From positions 3,328,385 to 3,392,384 of the forward strand of contig NZ_CM001439.1 of assembly GCF_000244955.1 (NCBI RefSeq): a DNA stretch of 64,000 bases. The letters run 5' to 3'. Origin of the DNA: Saccharomonospora marina XMU15 (GTDB lineage: Bacteria > Actinomycetota > Actinomycetes > Mycobacteriales > Pseudonocardiaceae). Positions 43,146-52,151 of the stretch are shown here, in pieces; the first letter of the stretch is position 1, and every line of letters starts with the position of its first letter. The notes beneath the pieces were generated by a model. That model had not been told where the DNA came from. It ran no database searches and saw only the letters and a list, made by a program, of their open reading frames with translations. Position numbers and translations under genes: made by a program.

Positions 43146-44996
43146 GTGGCCGAACCTGGTTACGCGCCAGGCTTGGTGGAGATCGCGCGGGGCTGGGCTC
43201 GCAGGCTGGCGAACACCAAGGGAGTGAACCTGACCGACAGTGAACTCGAAGCGCTGCTGCTCGAGTTCGCCGCGGATGCGCGGGCACCGGTCGAAGCCGC
43301 CCGCGAGGCCGCGACCCGCCGGTTCACCGGTCTGTACTCCGAATCGCCGATCGGAGTCGTGCTCGCCGACCCCGAGGCAAAGATCCTCGACGTCAATCCC
43401 GCGTTCACCCAACTGCTCGGCTACGGCACCGACGACCTCGCGGGCGAACCACTCGCCGGACTCGCGGCGACCGACGACGACGCCGACACCATTCGTTCCG
43501 GGATTGATTCGCTGCGTGCCACCGGACGGTCCCGCCGCCGCGAGCGCGCCGACCTCGAACACGCCCAGGACGGCCCGATCCGCACCCAGGTGACCATCGC
43601 CGCGCTGTCGGGCGACACCCCCGGCACGCTGTACCCGGTGCTCATGGTGGAGGACGTCGGTGAACTGACCCTACTGCGCGAGGCACTGCGCAAGCAGAAC
43701 GTGCAGGACGCGCTCACCGGCCTGCCCAACGCGGGCAGTTTCGTCAACAAGCTGGAGACCACGCTGGCCGCCGGTGGCGACGACCGGCTCGCACTGGTCT
43801 ATCTCGACATCGACGGCTTCCGAATCGTCAACGACGGCCTCGGTCCCGGAGCGGGCGACGCGGTGTTGCGTCACGTCGCCACGAAGCTGGCGACCGTGTT
43901 CGACCGGCACGACGCGTTCGTCGCGAGGCTGTCCGGCGACGGCTTCGCGGTGCTGCTGCACGGCAGGCTCGAGACCACTGACGTGGTGGACCTGGTGGAG
44001 GAGGCGATGACCGAGCTGGCCGAGCCGGTGTACGTGGAAGGCCGCGGCATCGGGGTGAGCCTCAGCGCGGGCATCGTGGTGGCCGACGCCCCGACCGCCG
44101 ACCACGAGGACCTGCACCGCGCCGCCGAGATCACGCTGCACCGGGCGAAGGAGAACGGCCGCGCGCAGTGGATGCTGTACGAACCCGAACTCGACAGGGC
44201 CGACCGGCGCCGCTACAGCATCGGCGCCGCCATCGGCGGGGCGATCGAGAACGGTGAGTTCGAGCTGGAGTACGAACCGACGGTGAAGCTCGACGGCAGT
44301 GACGAGATCGCCGTGGTCAACGCGGTGCCGCGGTGGAACCACCCCGAGCACGGCGCGCTGGGACCACGCGACTTCTACCCGCTGGCCGACCTCACCGGCA
44401 TGGCACCCGCGCTGGGCCGCCTGCTGCTGACCCAGGCGATGTCGGAGGCCGCGGCGTGGTACCGGGAGTTCGCCGAGGCACCCGACCTGTGCGTACGGCT
44501 GCCCACCCGGCTCGCCATCGACCCCAACCTGGTCGGCATCGTGCGCGGCGAGCTGGCCCGCACCCAACTGCCTCCGGGAAAGCTGCGGGTGTGCACCGAC
44601 GCCATGGCCCTGCTCGACCCCAGGGGCGAGGTACTGGAGACACTGTCCGTGCTCTCCGAACTGCAGGTCAAGATCACCCTGGCCGTATCGGGGGCGGCCG
44701 ACCTCGAACTGGTGCACACCCACCGGCTCCCGGTCGGCTTCGTGATCCTGTCCGGACCACTGGTGGAGGCACTGGCCGCCGACGGCGCCGAGTCCGACGG
44801 CGCTCGAAGACACCTGGGCACGCTGGTGGAGCGGGCACGGGAACTGGGTGTCAGGCGGGTCGGTGCGGAAGGGGTGCGCAACACCGAACACGCGGCCAGG
44901 CTGCGGGAGATCGGCGTCGTCGCGGGCCGAGGCAAGCTGTTCGGCGACGCGATGTCCGGTGACGAGATCAGCTCGCTCATCGCGAGACGGCGCTGA
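43146..44996 (+). CDS. PAS-GGDEF-EAL protein with both active sites degenerate
   Basis: A 616-residue cytoplasmic signalling protein. Residues 1-55 are helical, 56-175 a PAS domain (FTGLYSESPIGVVLADPEAKILDVNPAF), 185-345 a GGDEF domain and 355-615 an EAL domain. The GGDEF signature reads SGDGF at 263-267 and the EAL signature reads NAV at 392-394 (VVNAVPRW), and later EAL metal ligands are also altered. Neither cyclic-di-GMP synthesis nor breakdown is expected; a binding or scaffold role is more likely. The GTG start follows GAGAGGTGAAG. It is followed, 30 bases on, by a peroxiredoxin, a possible two-gene unit. Confidence 0.9.
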   Translation: MAEPGYAPGLVEIARGWARRLANTKGVNLTDSELEALLLEFAADARAPVEAAREAATRRFTGLYSESPIGVVLADPEAKILDVNPAFTQLLGYGTDDLAGEPLAGLAATDDDADTIRSGIDSLRATGRSRRRERADLEHAQDGPIRTQVTIAALSGDTPGTLYPVLMVEDVGELTLLREALRKQNVQDALTGLPNAGSFVNKLETTLAAGGDDRLALVYLDIDGFRIVNDGLGPGAGDAVLRHVATKLATVFDRHDAFVARLSGDGFAVLLHGRLETTDVVDLVEEAMTELAEPVYVEGRGIGVSLSAGIVVADAPTADHEDLHRAAEITLHRAKENGRAQWMLYEPELDRADRRRYSIGAAIGGAIENGEFELEYEPTVKLDGSDEIAVVNAVPRWNHPEHGALGPRDFYPLADLTGMAPALGRLLLTQAMSEAAAWYREFAEAPDLCVRLPTRLAIDPNLVGIVRGELARTQLPPGKLRVCTDAMALLDPRGEVLETLSVLSELQVKITLAVSGAADLELVHTHRLPVGFVILSGPLVEALAADGAESDGARRHLGTLVERARELGVRRVGAEGVRNTEHAARLREIGVVAGRGKLFGDAMSGDEISSLIARRR

Positions 44997-45026
44997 CCGG
45001 CGGGCCGCGGCACGTACCATCACCGT

Positions 45027-45485
45027 ATGAAACAGGGAGATCTGGTCGGCGACTTCACGCTGCCCGACGCCGACGGCAGCAGGCGTTCGCTTTCGGAGTT
45101 CCTGCGGACCGGCCCCGTGGTGCTGTTCTTCTACCCGGCCGCGCTCACCCCCGGCTGCACCCAGGAGGGCTGCCAGTTCCGCGATCTGGCCGCCGAGTTC
45201 GCCGAACTCGGAGCGCACCGTGTGGGCATCAGCCCCGACCCCGTCGACAGGCAGCGCCGCTTCGCCGACACCAACGCGTTCGACTTCCCGCTGCTGTCCG
45301 ATGAGGACGGCAGTGTCGCCAGGATGTTCGGGGTGCGCCGGAAGCTGGGCCCGTTGCTCACCAAGCGGCACACGTTCGTCATCGGCACCGACAGCACCGT
45401 GCTCGCCGTGATCAAGAGCGAGTTCCGGATGGCCGTGCACGCGCAGCAAGCTCTGGAGATACTGCGCAGCCACACCCGCACCTGA
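45027..45485 (+). CDS. peroxiredoxin, Bcp/PrxQ type
   Basis: A 152-residue thiol peroxidase that reduces hydrogen peroxide and organic hydroperoxides. The peroxidatic cysteine lies in the motif TPGCTQEGCQFRD near residue 36, and the resolving cysteine five residues later, the CxxxxC layout of atypical two-cysteine PrxQ/Bcp enzymes. The LSDEDG and HTFVIGTD segments also match. There is no signal peptide, so it is cytosolic. It follows the GGDEF/EAL-like gene and is convergent with the GH65 gene. The reductant is presumably thioredoxin or mycothiol-linked. Confidence 0.92.
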   Translation: MKQGDLVGDFTLPDADGSRRSLSEFLRTGPVVLFFYPAALTPGCTQEGCQFRDLAAEFAELGAHRVGISPDPVDRQRRFADTNAFDFPLLSDEDGSVARMFGVRRKLGPLLTKRHTFVIGTDSTVLAVIKSEFRMAVHAQQALEILRSHTRT

Positions 45486-45509
45486 GCCCTCGGCAGGCAG
45501 CAGCCCGCG

Positions 45510-47915
45510 TCAGGAGGAGAACCGCACCGTCGAACCGGGTTCCAGCCGGGCGACCTCGCCGTGACACGCCACCTCCACCGGGCGTTGCATGCCCTCCTCG
45601 GCGGCGACGTCCACCTGGCTGCCGCTGATCCGCAGCCGCAACGGGTGCTCCCGGTAGTGGATGGCCAACTCCGGCACCCCAAGCGACTTCGGCCACAGCG
45701 GGTTGAGCTGTAGCCGGTCCTGCCTGGTTTCCAGCCCGGAGAAGCAGCGTTGCAGCAGGTCGAAGCTGCCTGCCATCGCGGCGAGATGGATCCCCTCCGG
45801 GGTGGTGCCGCCCTGGATGTCGGTGATGTCCGAGCGCAGTGCCCTGTCGAAGAACTCCAGTGCCCGGTCCCGGTTCGCCCTGGCGAGCACCCACGCGTGC
45901 ACCACGGCACTGAGAGTGGAGCCGTGCGAGGTGCGCGCCAGGTAGTAGTCGATGGTGCGCGGAATCGTGTCGTGTTCGAGCCGGTAGCCCAGCCGGTGGA
46001 ACAACTCCCCCAACTCGTCGGCGGAGAACAGGTAGAACAGCATGAGCACGTCGGCCTGCTTGCCCGCCTGGTACCGGTTGACGTCGTCACCCTCCGCCTC
46101 GAGGATGCGGTCGAGCCGCTGGATGTTTCCGTAACGCCGCCGGTAGTCTTCCCAGTCCAGTTCGCGCAGCAGCCCGTAGCCCTCGAACTGGCTGATCACA
46201 CCGTCGCCGTGGAACGGCACCAGCATCTTGTGGGTGATGTCCTGCCACCGCTGCAGGTCCTCGGCGCGCAGGCCGAGCGTCTGCTCCAGTTCCGTGCGGG
46301 TGCGGCGTGGGATCACCTCCAGCGCCTCGGCCGCCCGCAGCAGCGTCCACACGACGAGCACGTTGGTGTAGGCGTTGTTGTCGATGCCCTTGCCGGGCCG
46401 GTCCGGATAGCCGGAGTGGAACTCGTCGGGTCCCATCACGCCGCGGATCACGTACCGGTCCCGTGCCCGGTCGTAGGTCGTCAGGCTCGCGAAGAACCGC
46501 GCGATCTCCACCAGCATCTCGGTGCCGTAGTTGGCGAGAAACTCCCGGTCGCCGCTGGCCTGGTAGTACTGCCACGTGTTGTACGCGATCGCCAGTCCGA
46601 TGTGGAACTGCAGCGGTGTGGGGTCGGCAAGCCAGCGGCCCGAAAGCGGGTTGAGATGCAGCTGCTGGCTCTCCTCCCTGCCGTCGCTGCCGGACTGCCA
46701 GGGATACCTCGCACCGCGGTGCCCCAGGTCGGCGGCCGCCTGCCGCGCCTCGGGCAGCCGCCGGTAGCGGTAGCGCAGCAGCGCGCGGGTCAGTGCCGGT
46801 ATCCGCAGGTTGAGGATCGGGAACACGAACAACTCGTCCCACAGCACGTGTCCCCGGTATGCCTCACCGTGCAGTCCTCTCGCGGGCACCCCCGCGTCCA
46901 GTTCCGTGGTGTTGGGCGACACCGTCTGCAGCAGGTGCAGCAGGTGCAGGCGCACGATGCACAGCTCCTCGCCGCGCTGCCCCAGTTCGACGTGGAACCG
47001 ATCCCACAGGTGCGCCCAGGCCAGGATGTGACCGCGCAGCATCTCGTCGAAGTCGCCCAGCCGATCCAGCCACCGCGCGGCCTCGGCACCGGGCTCGGAG
47101 ATGGCCCGGTCCCGCCCGGTGAACACCGTGACCAACTTCTCCAGTGTCACGGCCTCGCCCGCGCGCACCTCGACACCGATGTCGTGGCCCACCCAGTCAG
47201 CTTGCTGTACCAGCCGGTAGGAGGGACCCGAGGTGGACGGTTCCTGATCGCCGCGGCGCAGCACGCTCCTGGCAGCCACCGCCACCGCGACCCTCGACTG
47301 GTTCGTCCGCATCTCCAGCAACACCGAGTCGCCGGACAACTCCGTGGCACGCAACGGCTCCAGGTGCCGCCCAGGAAGGTCCCGGTACCGTTGGACCAGC
47401 CGGTTCTCAACGCGCCCGTCGATGCCGCTACGCAGCTCCAGCGTGCCGGACCAGTCCAGCGGAACCACCGTGACCTCCAGCGCGCAGCCGTGCTTGAACC
47501 GCATGCTGACGAACCGGCGCTGGGTCACCGCGGTGGTGCGGCCGCCGCCGTCTCGAAACCGCAACCTGCGCACCAGCACCGCCTGGCGAAGGTCCAGGTA
47601 CTGCTCGTAGTCCAGTACCGTCACCGAGTCGAGGTCGAACCAGGACCCTCCGTCGACACGGAAGGTCAGCGTCAGCCAGTTCGGCAGGTTCACCAGGCAC
47701 TCGTTGTCCACGGTGTGTCCGGCGATGTCGGTGGAGAGCCGGTTGTAGACACCGGCGGCGTACGTCCCCGGGTAGTGCACACCGTCCGCTTCGGACTCCG
47801 GCGCGGCGCCGCGGGTGGCGAGATAGCCGTTGCCCACCGTGCACAGCGACTCGCGCAGCCCCTCCTGTGCCGGATCGTAGCCTCGGTAGCACAGCGTCCA
47901 CTCGTTGTTCGTCAT
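45510..47915 (-). CDS. glycoside hydrolase family 65 phosphorylase (trehalose/kojibiose type)
   Basis: An 801-residue GH65 enzyme, a family of inverting alpha-glucoside phosphorylases acting on trehalose, maltose, kojibiose or trehalose 6-phosphate. It has the N-terminal beta-sandwich domain, helical linker, the (alpha/alpha)6 barrel with WDELFVFPILNLRIPALTRALLRYR near 365, and the catalytic acid in RGVMGPDEFHSGY near 500. Its ATG overlaps the stop of the HAD/trehalose-phosphatase fusion by four bases. In mycobacteria the same three domains are one long protein, OtsB1 (Rv2006). The overlapping beta-phosphoglucomutase-like domain fits a phosphorylase releasing beta-glucose 1-phosphate. The exact disaccharide is undecided. 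Confidence 0.92.
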   Translation of the reverse strand: MTNNEWTLCYRGYDPAQEGLRESLCTVGNGYLATRGAAPESEADGVHYPGTYAAGVYNRLSTDIAGHTVDNECLVNLPNWLTLTFRVDGGSWFDLDSVTVLDYEQYLDLRQAVLVRRLRFRDGGGRTTAVTQRRFVSMRFKHGCALEVTVVPLDWSGTLELRSGIDGRVENRLVQRYRDLPGRHLEPLRATELSGDSVLLEMRTNQSRVAVAVAARSVLRRGDQEPSTSGPSYRLVQQADWVGHDIGVEVRAGEAVTLEKLVTVFTGRDRAISEPGAEAARWLDRLGDFDEMLRGHILAWAHLWDRFHVELGQRGEELCIVRLHLLHLLQTVSPNTTELDAGVPARGLHGEAYRGHVLWDELFVFPILNLRIPALTRALLRYRYRRLPEARQAAADLGHRGARYPWQSGSDGREESQQLHLNPLSGRWLADPTPLQFHIGLAIAYNTWQYYQASGDREFLANYGTEMLVEIARFFASLTTYDRARDRYVIRGVMGPDEFHSGYPDRPGKGIDNNAYTNVLVVWTLLRAAEALEVIPRRTRTELEQTLGLRAEDLQRWQDITHKMLVPFHGDGVISQFEGYGLLRELDWEDYRRRYGNIQRLDRILEAEGDDVNRYQAGKQADVLMLFYLFSADELGELFHRLGYRLEHDTIPRTIDYYLARTSHGSTLSAVVHAWVLARANRDRALEFFDRALRSDITDIQGGTTPEGIHLAAMAGSFDLLQRCFSGLETRQDRLQLNPLWPKSLGVPELAIHYREHPLRLRISGSQVDVAAEEGMQRPVEVACHGEVARLEPGSTVRFSS

Positions 47916-49489
47916 CGGCCGGTCCCGCGGCTTTCGGCGAGCTCGGCCACCCTGGTGAGCACCGCCTGGAGCTCACCGGAGTCGGTCACGGCGACGTGTG
48001 CGCTCGACGGCCGGTCGCCCTGCTGCCCTCCCCTGACGGCGATACCCAGCCCCCGGTCCCGCACCGCGGCGAAGGCGTCCTCGTCGGTGAGGTCGTCGCC
48101 CGCGTACACCGGCAGCACCCGGCCCGCGTCGTCGCTGAGCCGGTCCAGCAACCACCACAGCGCTGTGCCCTTGTCCCAGTCGATGTCGGGCCGAAGCTCG
48201 GCCACCTTGCGCCCGCCGGTGATCCTGACCCCGGGCCGGTCCCCGGCCTCGCGCACCGCGGCGAGCACCTCGGCGACGCTGTCCGGTTCGACGTTGCGGT
48301 AGTGCACCGCCACGGCGAAACGCTTGTCCTCCACCAACGCACCGGGCACGGTCGCGAGCCGGTCGCGCAGCGCACCTGCGGACTCGGCGAGGACGGGAAG
48401 CGCGTCCCGTGCCGCCTCGTACTCGAAGTGCTCGCCGTTCGGCCCGTCGATCTCGAAACCGTGGCAGCCCGCGTACCAGATTCCCGGCAGGTCCACGCGA
48501 TCGCGTACGTCCGCGAGGGCACGCCCGCTTACCACGGCCACCGGACAGCACCGGGCGAGCCGCCGCAGCACCGGCGCCAGCCCCTCGGCGAGCACGGCAT
48601 CGGCCGGAACCGGCACGATCTCGGACAGGGTCCCGTCGAAGTCGCAGAACACTGCCGGGTCCCTGCCACGCAGCACGCCCGCGGCAGCGTCCCAGGACCG
48701 CAGTGCGTGCGGAATCCGCGCCAGCGTCTCGGCGCGCGGACGCAGGCGCACCTCGGCCAGATCCGGCACCACCGCGTCGGCGCCGAGGCGCCGCAGCGCC
48801 TCGGCGTGTCCGGTGCCCTCGGTGCGGTCCACGCCGACCACGAGCGCGAAACCGCCGCGACGGCCCGCGGCGACCCCCGCCTCGGCGTCCTCCACAACCA
48901 CGGTGTGCGCCGGGTGCGCGCCCACTCGCCTGGCCGCCTCCAGCAGCACGGCCGGATCGGGTTTGCCCGGCAACCCCAACTCGGCGGCCACCACCCCGTC
49001 GACCCGGACGTCGAACAACTCGCCCAGCCCCGCGGCCCGCAGTACCGGGCCGCAGTTACGGCTGGCCGAGAACACGGCCGTGCCGATTCCCGAATCCTGC
49101 AGGCGTCGCACCAGGGCGACGCTTGAGTCGAACACGCGCACCCCGTCGGTGCGCAGCCGCTGGTGGAAGTAGCGGTTCTTGCGGTTGCCCAGGCCGCACA
49201 CCGTCTCGGCGTCATCGGGGTCAGCTGGATCTCCCCACGGCAGCGGGTGGCCGCGGGAACGCAGGAAGGCGTCGACGCCGTCGTAGCGGGGTCTGCCGTC
49301 CACGAACCGGCGATAGTCGTCCTCGGTGAACGGGGAGCTCTCGGCCGCGCTGCCGGGCGGCAACCGCGCCAGGTAGTCGTCGAACAGCTTCTTCCATGCG
49401 GCGAAGTGCACCGATGCGGTGTCGGTGATCACCCCGTCCAGATCGAACAACACCGCGTGATGCAGTCCGGCGTCGACGGTCACCGACAT
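47912..49489 (-). CDS. fusion: beta-phosphoglucomutase-like HAD + trehalose-6-phosphatase
   Basis: A 525-residue two-enzyme protein. Residues 1-255 are a HAD beta-phosphoglucomutase-like domain (VLFDLDGVITDTASVHFAAW near 13, LPGKPDPAVLLEAARRVG near 175, VVEDAEAG near 197). Residues 275-525 are a trehalose-6-phosphate phosphatase (FCDFDGTLSEIVP near 290, GRKVAELRPDIDWDKGTAL near 440, YAGDDLTDEDAF near 470). All three OtsB motifs are intact. The ATG has AGGAGAG before it. With the coupled GH65 gene it reproduces mycobacterial OtsB1 in two pieces. It could dephosphorylate trehalose 6-phosphate and convert beta-glucose 1-phosphate to glucose 6-phosphate; no otsA is in view. Confidence 0.92.
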   Translation of the reverse strand: MSVTVDAGLHHAVLFDLDGVITDTASVHFAAWKKLFDDYLARLPPGSAAESSPFTEDDYRRFVDGRPRYDGVDAFLRSRGHPLPWGDPADPDDAETVCGLGNRKNRYFHQRLRTDGVRVFDSSVALVRRLQDSGIGTAVFSASRNCGPVLRAAGLGELFDVRVDGVVAAELGLPGKPDPAVLLEAARRVGAHPAHTVVVEDAEAGVAAGRRGGFALVVGVDRTEGTGHAEALRRLGADAVVPDLAEVRLRPRAETLARIPHALRSWDAAAGVLRGRDPAVFCDFDGTLSEIVPVPADAVLAEGLAPVLRRLARCCPVAVVSGRALADVRDRVDLPGIWYAGCHGFEIDGPNGEHFEYEAARDALPVLAESAGALRDRLATVPGALVEDKRFAVAVHYRNVEPDSVAEVLAAVREAGDRPGVRITGGRKVAELRPDIDWDKGTALWWLLDRLSDDAGRVLPVYAGDDLTDEDAFAAVRDRGLGIAVRGGQQGDRPSSAHVAVTDSGELQAVLTRVAELAESRGTGR

Positions 49490-49540
49490 CGGCTCTCCTG
49501 TCGTGGCTTCCCTGTCCTGGGCGGTCCCTCGGCGGATATC

Positions 49541-50557
49541 TCAGCGCACCGTGGCGGATTCGCCGACCATGGCGAGCGCTTGGCGGACCAGTTGCTGGGC
49601 GTAGCCCCATTCGTTGTCGTACCAGGCCATCACCTTCACCAGGTCACCGTCGGTGACCGTGGTCAGCGTGAGGTCGACGATCGTCGCGCGCGGGTCGGCG
49701 ATCACATCGGCCGACACGATCGGCTCCTCGCTCACACCGAGCACGCCGCTGTAGCGCTCACTCGCTGCTTCGGCGCGGAACAGCTCGTTGAGCTGCCCGG
49801 CGTCGGTGGGCCGCTCGGTGAGGCAGACGATGTCGGCGATCGAACCGACAGCCACCGGCACCCGCAGCGCCACCCCGTCGAACCGGTCGGTCAGCGCGGG
49901 CAGCACCCGCGCGGCCGCCTCGGCCGCTCCCGTGGTGCTCGGCACGATACTCGCCGCGGCCGCCCGACCTCGCCGCCAGCGCTTGCCTGCCGGCCCGTCG
50001 ACGAGGTGCTGGCTGGAGGTGTAGGCGTGCGCCGTCGACATGGTGGCCTTGCGGACACCGAGGTTGCGGCCCAGCACCTCCAGCACCGGCGCCACACAGT
50101 TGGTGGTGCAGCTCGCGCAGGAAACCAGCCGCTCGCCAGCTACCTGCTCGGAGTTGACTCCCGGCACCACCGTGGTCAACTCGTCCTTGGCGGGCGCGGA
50201 CAGGATCGCCCTGCGCGCTCCGGCGTCGAGATGCTTGACGACGTCGACGGTCCTGCGGAACGCGCCCGTGCACTCGAAGACCAGATCGATGTCGAGGTCC
50301 TGCCACGGCAGCCGAGCCGGGTCGGGCTCGTTGACCACGGTGATTCGCTTACCCTGCGTGAGAATGGCCGAGTCGGACACCTCGATGCCGGACTCCGCGC
50401 GGCCGTAGACGGTGTCGTAGCGCAGCAGGTAGGCCAGATTGTCGGCGGAGGCGATGTCGTTGACCGCCACGGGCTCCAGTGCGGGCTCGGCGAGCACGGA
50501 CCGTAGCGTGGCACGGCCGATGCGGCCGAGGCCGTTGATCGCGACCCTCGCGGGCAT
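49541..50557 (-). CDS. glyceraldehyde-3-phosphate dehydrogenase, type I, secondary
   Basis: A 338-residue phosphorylating glyceraldehyde-3-phosphate dehydrogenase. It has ARVAINGLGRIGRATLRS at the start, the catalytic cysteine in SCASCTTNCVAP near 153, HAYTSSQHLVDGP near 182 and WYDNEWGYAQQLV near the end. The residue after the second strand reads NDIAS instead of the usual NDLTD or NDPF, so cofactor preference may be unusual. It is not beside pgk and tpiA, so it is probably a second copy used for gluconeogenesis or a special route. GGGAGG five bases before the ATG at 50557 fixes the start; the frame runs 28 codons further upstream without support. Confidence 0.93.
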   Translation of the reverse strand: MPARVAINGLGRIGRATLRSVLAEPALEPVAVNDIASADNLAYLLRYDTVYGRAESGIEVSDSAILTQGKRITVVNEPDPARLPWQDLDIDLVFECTGAFRRTVDVVKHLDAGARRAILSAPAKDELTTVVPGVNSEQVAGERLVSCASCTTNCVAPVLEVLGRNLGVRKATMSTAHAYTSSQHLVDGPAGKRWRRGRAAAASIVPSTTGAAEAAARVLPALTDRFDGVALRVPVAVGSIADIVCLTERPTDAGQLNELFRAEAASERYSGVLGVSEEPIVSADVIADPRATIVDLTLTTVTDGDLVKVMAWYDNEWGYAQQLVRQALAMVGESATVR

Positions 50558-50701
50558 GGCCACCTCCCGATCACCGCTTCCGTTCGCCCCCGCGCGCTCA
50601 CGGCGGCCGGGCGAACCCGCCCGATCGCGATGCTCACTCATGCGGTGAGGCCGGCCAAAGGGACGTTCGGCCCGAGACGGCAGAGCCTTCCGGCCGGGCC
50701 G

Positions 50702-50749
50702 CCTCAGTTCACGACGACCTCAGTTGACGACGGCCTCAGTTCACGACGA
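50702..50749. repeat. 16-bp triplication over the end of the LCP gene
   Basis: Three direct copies of CCTCAGTTCACGACGA (the middle one with two changes) at 50702, 50718 and 50734. The last copy contains the final codons and stop of the LCP gene, so the other two are downstream duplicates of the gene's end, each carrying another in-register stop. Confidence 0.85.
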
Positions 50750-51914
50750 CGCTGTCGGGGATCGGCGAGTCGGTGCGCAGCGCGTCGAGCAGGATCTGCG
50801 TCTTCTCCTCGTCCCACTGTTCCGCCGACGCCGAGGTGGTGGGCATCGTCGTCGTCACCACCCCACCGTCGGAGATGCCGCGCATGGCCCAGGCGAGGCC
50901 GACCAGGTGGTGTAGGTGATCCTCGGTGTCCATGGTCAGCGCGTCGGGAGCGTCGGCCAGCAGTGGGAACACCTGGAACGGGTTGAGCAACGTCGCGGGG
51001 CTGGCCATCTCGTTGGCGAGCGCGCCGATGAACTTGCGCTGGTTGGCGACCCGGTCGAGATCCGATCGCGGGGTCGCCGAGCTGTACCGCATCCGGACGA
51101 AGCCCAGCGCCTGCGCACCGTCGAGAGTCTGCCTGCCCGCCGGGATCACCACTCCGGTCTTGGTGTCGCGCATCTCCTCCGGTATGTCCATCTCCACGCC
51201 GCCGACCGCGTCGACGATGTTGGCGAACCCGCCGAACCCGATCTCGGCATAGTGGTCGATCCGCAGCCCGGTGGCTTGCTCGATGGTCTGCGCCAGCAGC
51301 GGCGCGCCACCGAAGGAGAACGCCGCGTTGATCTTGTTGACACCGTGGCCAGGTATCTCGACCTGCGAGTCGCGGGGCAGGCTGAGCAAAGTAGCAGGCG
51401 TGTCGTTGTCGGGGATGTGCGCGATCATGATCGTGTCGGTGCGCTGCCCTCCGGTGTCGCCGGTGGAAAGCTGCGCCTGCTGTTCGGCGTCGAGCCCCGC
51501 CCGCGAGTCCGAACCGACGATCAGCCAGTTGGTGCCTTCCGCCGCGGCGGGCTTGCCCTCGTAGTCGGGCAGCGCGTCGATCCGGTTGATCGAGAACTCG
51601 AGGTAGAGCCACACCGCCGCCAGCAGCATCACGACCACCAGCAGCAAGGCCGTCGCGACGCGGCCGAAGGACCACCGCTTGCGCCGAGGTGGCCGCGGTG
51701 GGGGTGCTGCGCCAGGACGAGCGCCGGGCGGGTCGTACGGCGGCCCCGCGGGCGCCACCCTCGTGGCCTGCTGTGGTCTGCGCTGCGCCTGGCGGGCTCT
51801 GTCACTTCCTGGAATGGGCATCATCTGCGCGCCCTGATGTTGCCGAGGGCCGCGTGGCGGCCGACGGCCGGAAGGGGGCGGCTGCTGGCCGCCGTAGTGC
51901 CCGCCGTAGGTCAT
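50736..51914 (-). CDS. LytR-CpsA-Psr (LCP) family cell-wall ligase
   Basis: A 392-residue membrane protein that transfers lipid-linked polymers, such as arabinogalactan or teichoic acid-like chains, to peptidoglycan. A proline/glutamine/arginine-rich cytoplasmic tail (1-80) precedes one transmembrane helix (about 84-106), then the LCP domain (about 125-300). LCP hallmarks are NWLIVGSDSRAG, the arginine/aspartate motif in GGQRTDTIMIAHI, LLSLPRDSQVEIPGHGVNKINAAFSFGG and LGFVRMRYSSATPRSDLDRVANQ. No C-terminal LytR_C domain is present. The ATG follows GGGAG. A 237-base gap upstream holds its promoter. Confidence 0.94.
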   Translation of the reverse strand: MTYGGHYGGQQPPPSGRRPPRGPRQHQGAQMMPIPGSDRARQAQRRPQQATRVAPAGPPYDPPGARPGAAPPPRPPRRKRWSFGRVATALLLVVVMLLAAVWLYLEFSINRIDALPDYEGKPAAAEGTNWLIVGSDSRAGLDAEQQAQLSTGDTGGQRTDTIMIAHIPDNDTPATLLSLPRDSQVEIPGHGVNKINAAFSFGGAPLLAQTIEQATGLRIDHYAEIGFGGFANIVDAVGGVEMDIPEEMRDTKTGVVIPAGRQTLDGAQALGFVRMRYSSATPRSDLDRVANQRKFIGALANEMASPATLLNPFQVFPLLADAPDALTMDTEDHLHHLVGLAWAMRGISDGGVVTTTMPTTSASAEQWDEEKTQILLDALRTDSPIPDSVVVN

Positions 51915-52035
51915 CGCATCTCCCGATCGCCTCTACCTTGCTGGCCTGTCGTGGGCTGCTCTGGGATCTTCCTGGGCTTTCGTGGCTTTCGTGAGTTTCG
52001 TCGGCTTCCGTCGAGTGTCACGCGCTGCCGCGCGT

Positions 52036-52063
52036 GGCTAACCTAACCGCAAGCCTTGCAAGG
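52036..52063. promoter_or_regulatory. possible regulatory sites upstream of the LCP gene
   Basis: GGCTAACCTAA (52036-52046) equals one half of an IdeR/DtxR iron box, but the other half is missing; right beside it is the palindrome CCTTGCAAGG (52054-52063). Both lie about 130 bases before the LCP start. Nothing else is seen in 51915-52151 except a short TTTCGTGGC-type low-complexity run near 51970-52010. Confidence 0.3.
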
Positions 52064-52151
52064 TAGACGTGTGGTCCCCCGATCAGGTTGCGCTTGGCTC
52101 CAGACGGCCGTCACGCTCCGTGTGGAACGCGCTGCCTAGCGTTCCGAGTTC

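Noticed and set aside
52036-52046. Iron box (IdeR/DtxR) upstream of the LCP gene
   Set aside because: Only one half of the 19-bp palindrome is present and no iron-related gene is nearby; kept only as a low-confidence site.
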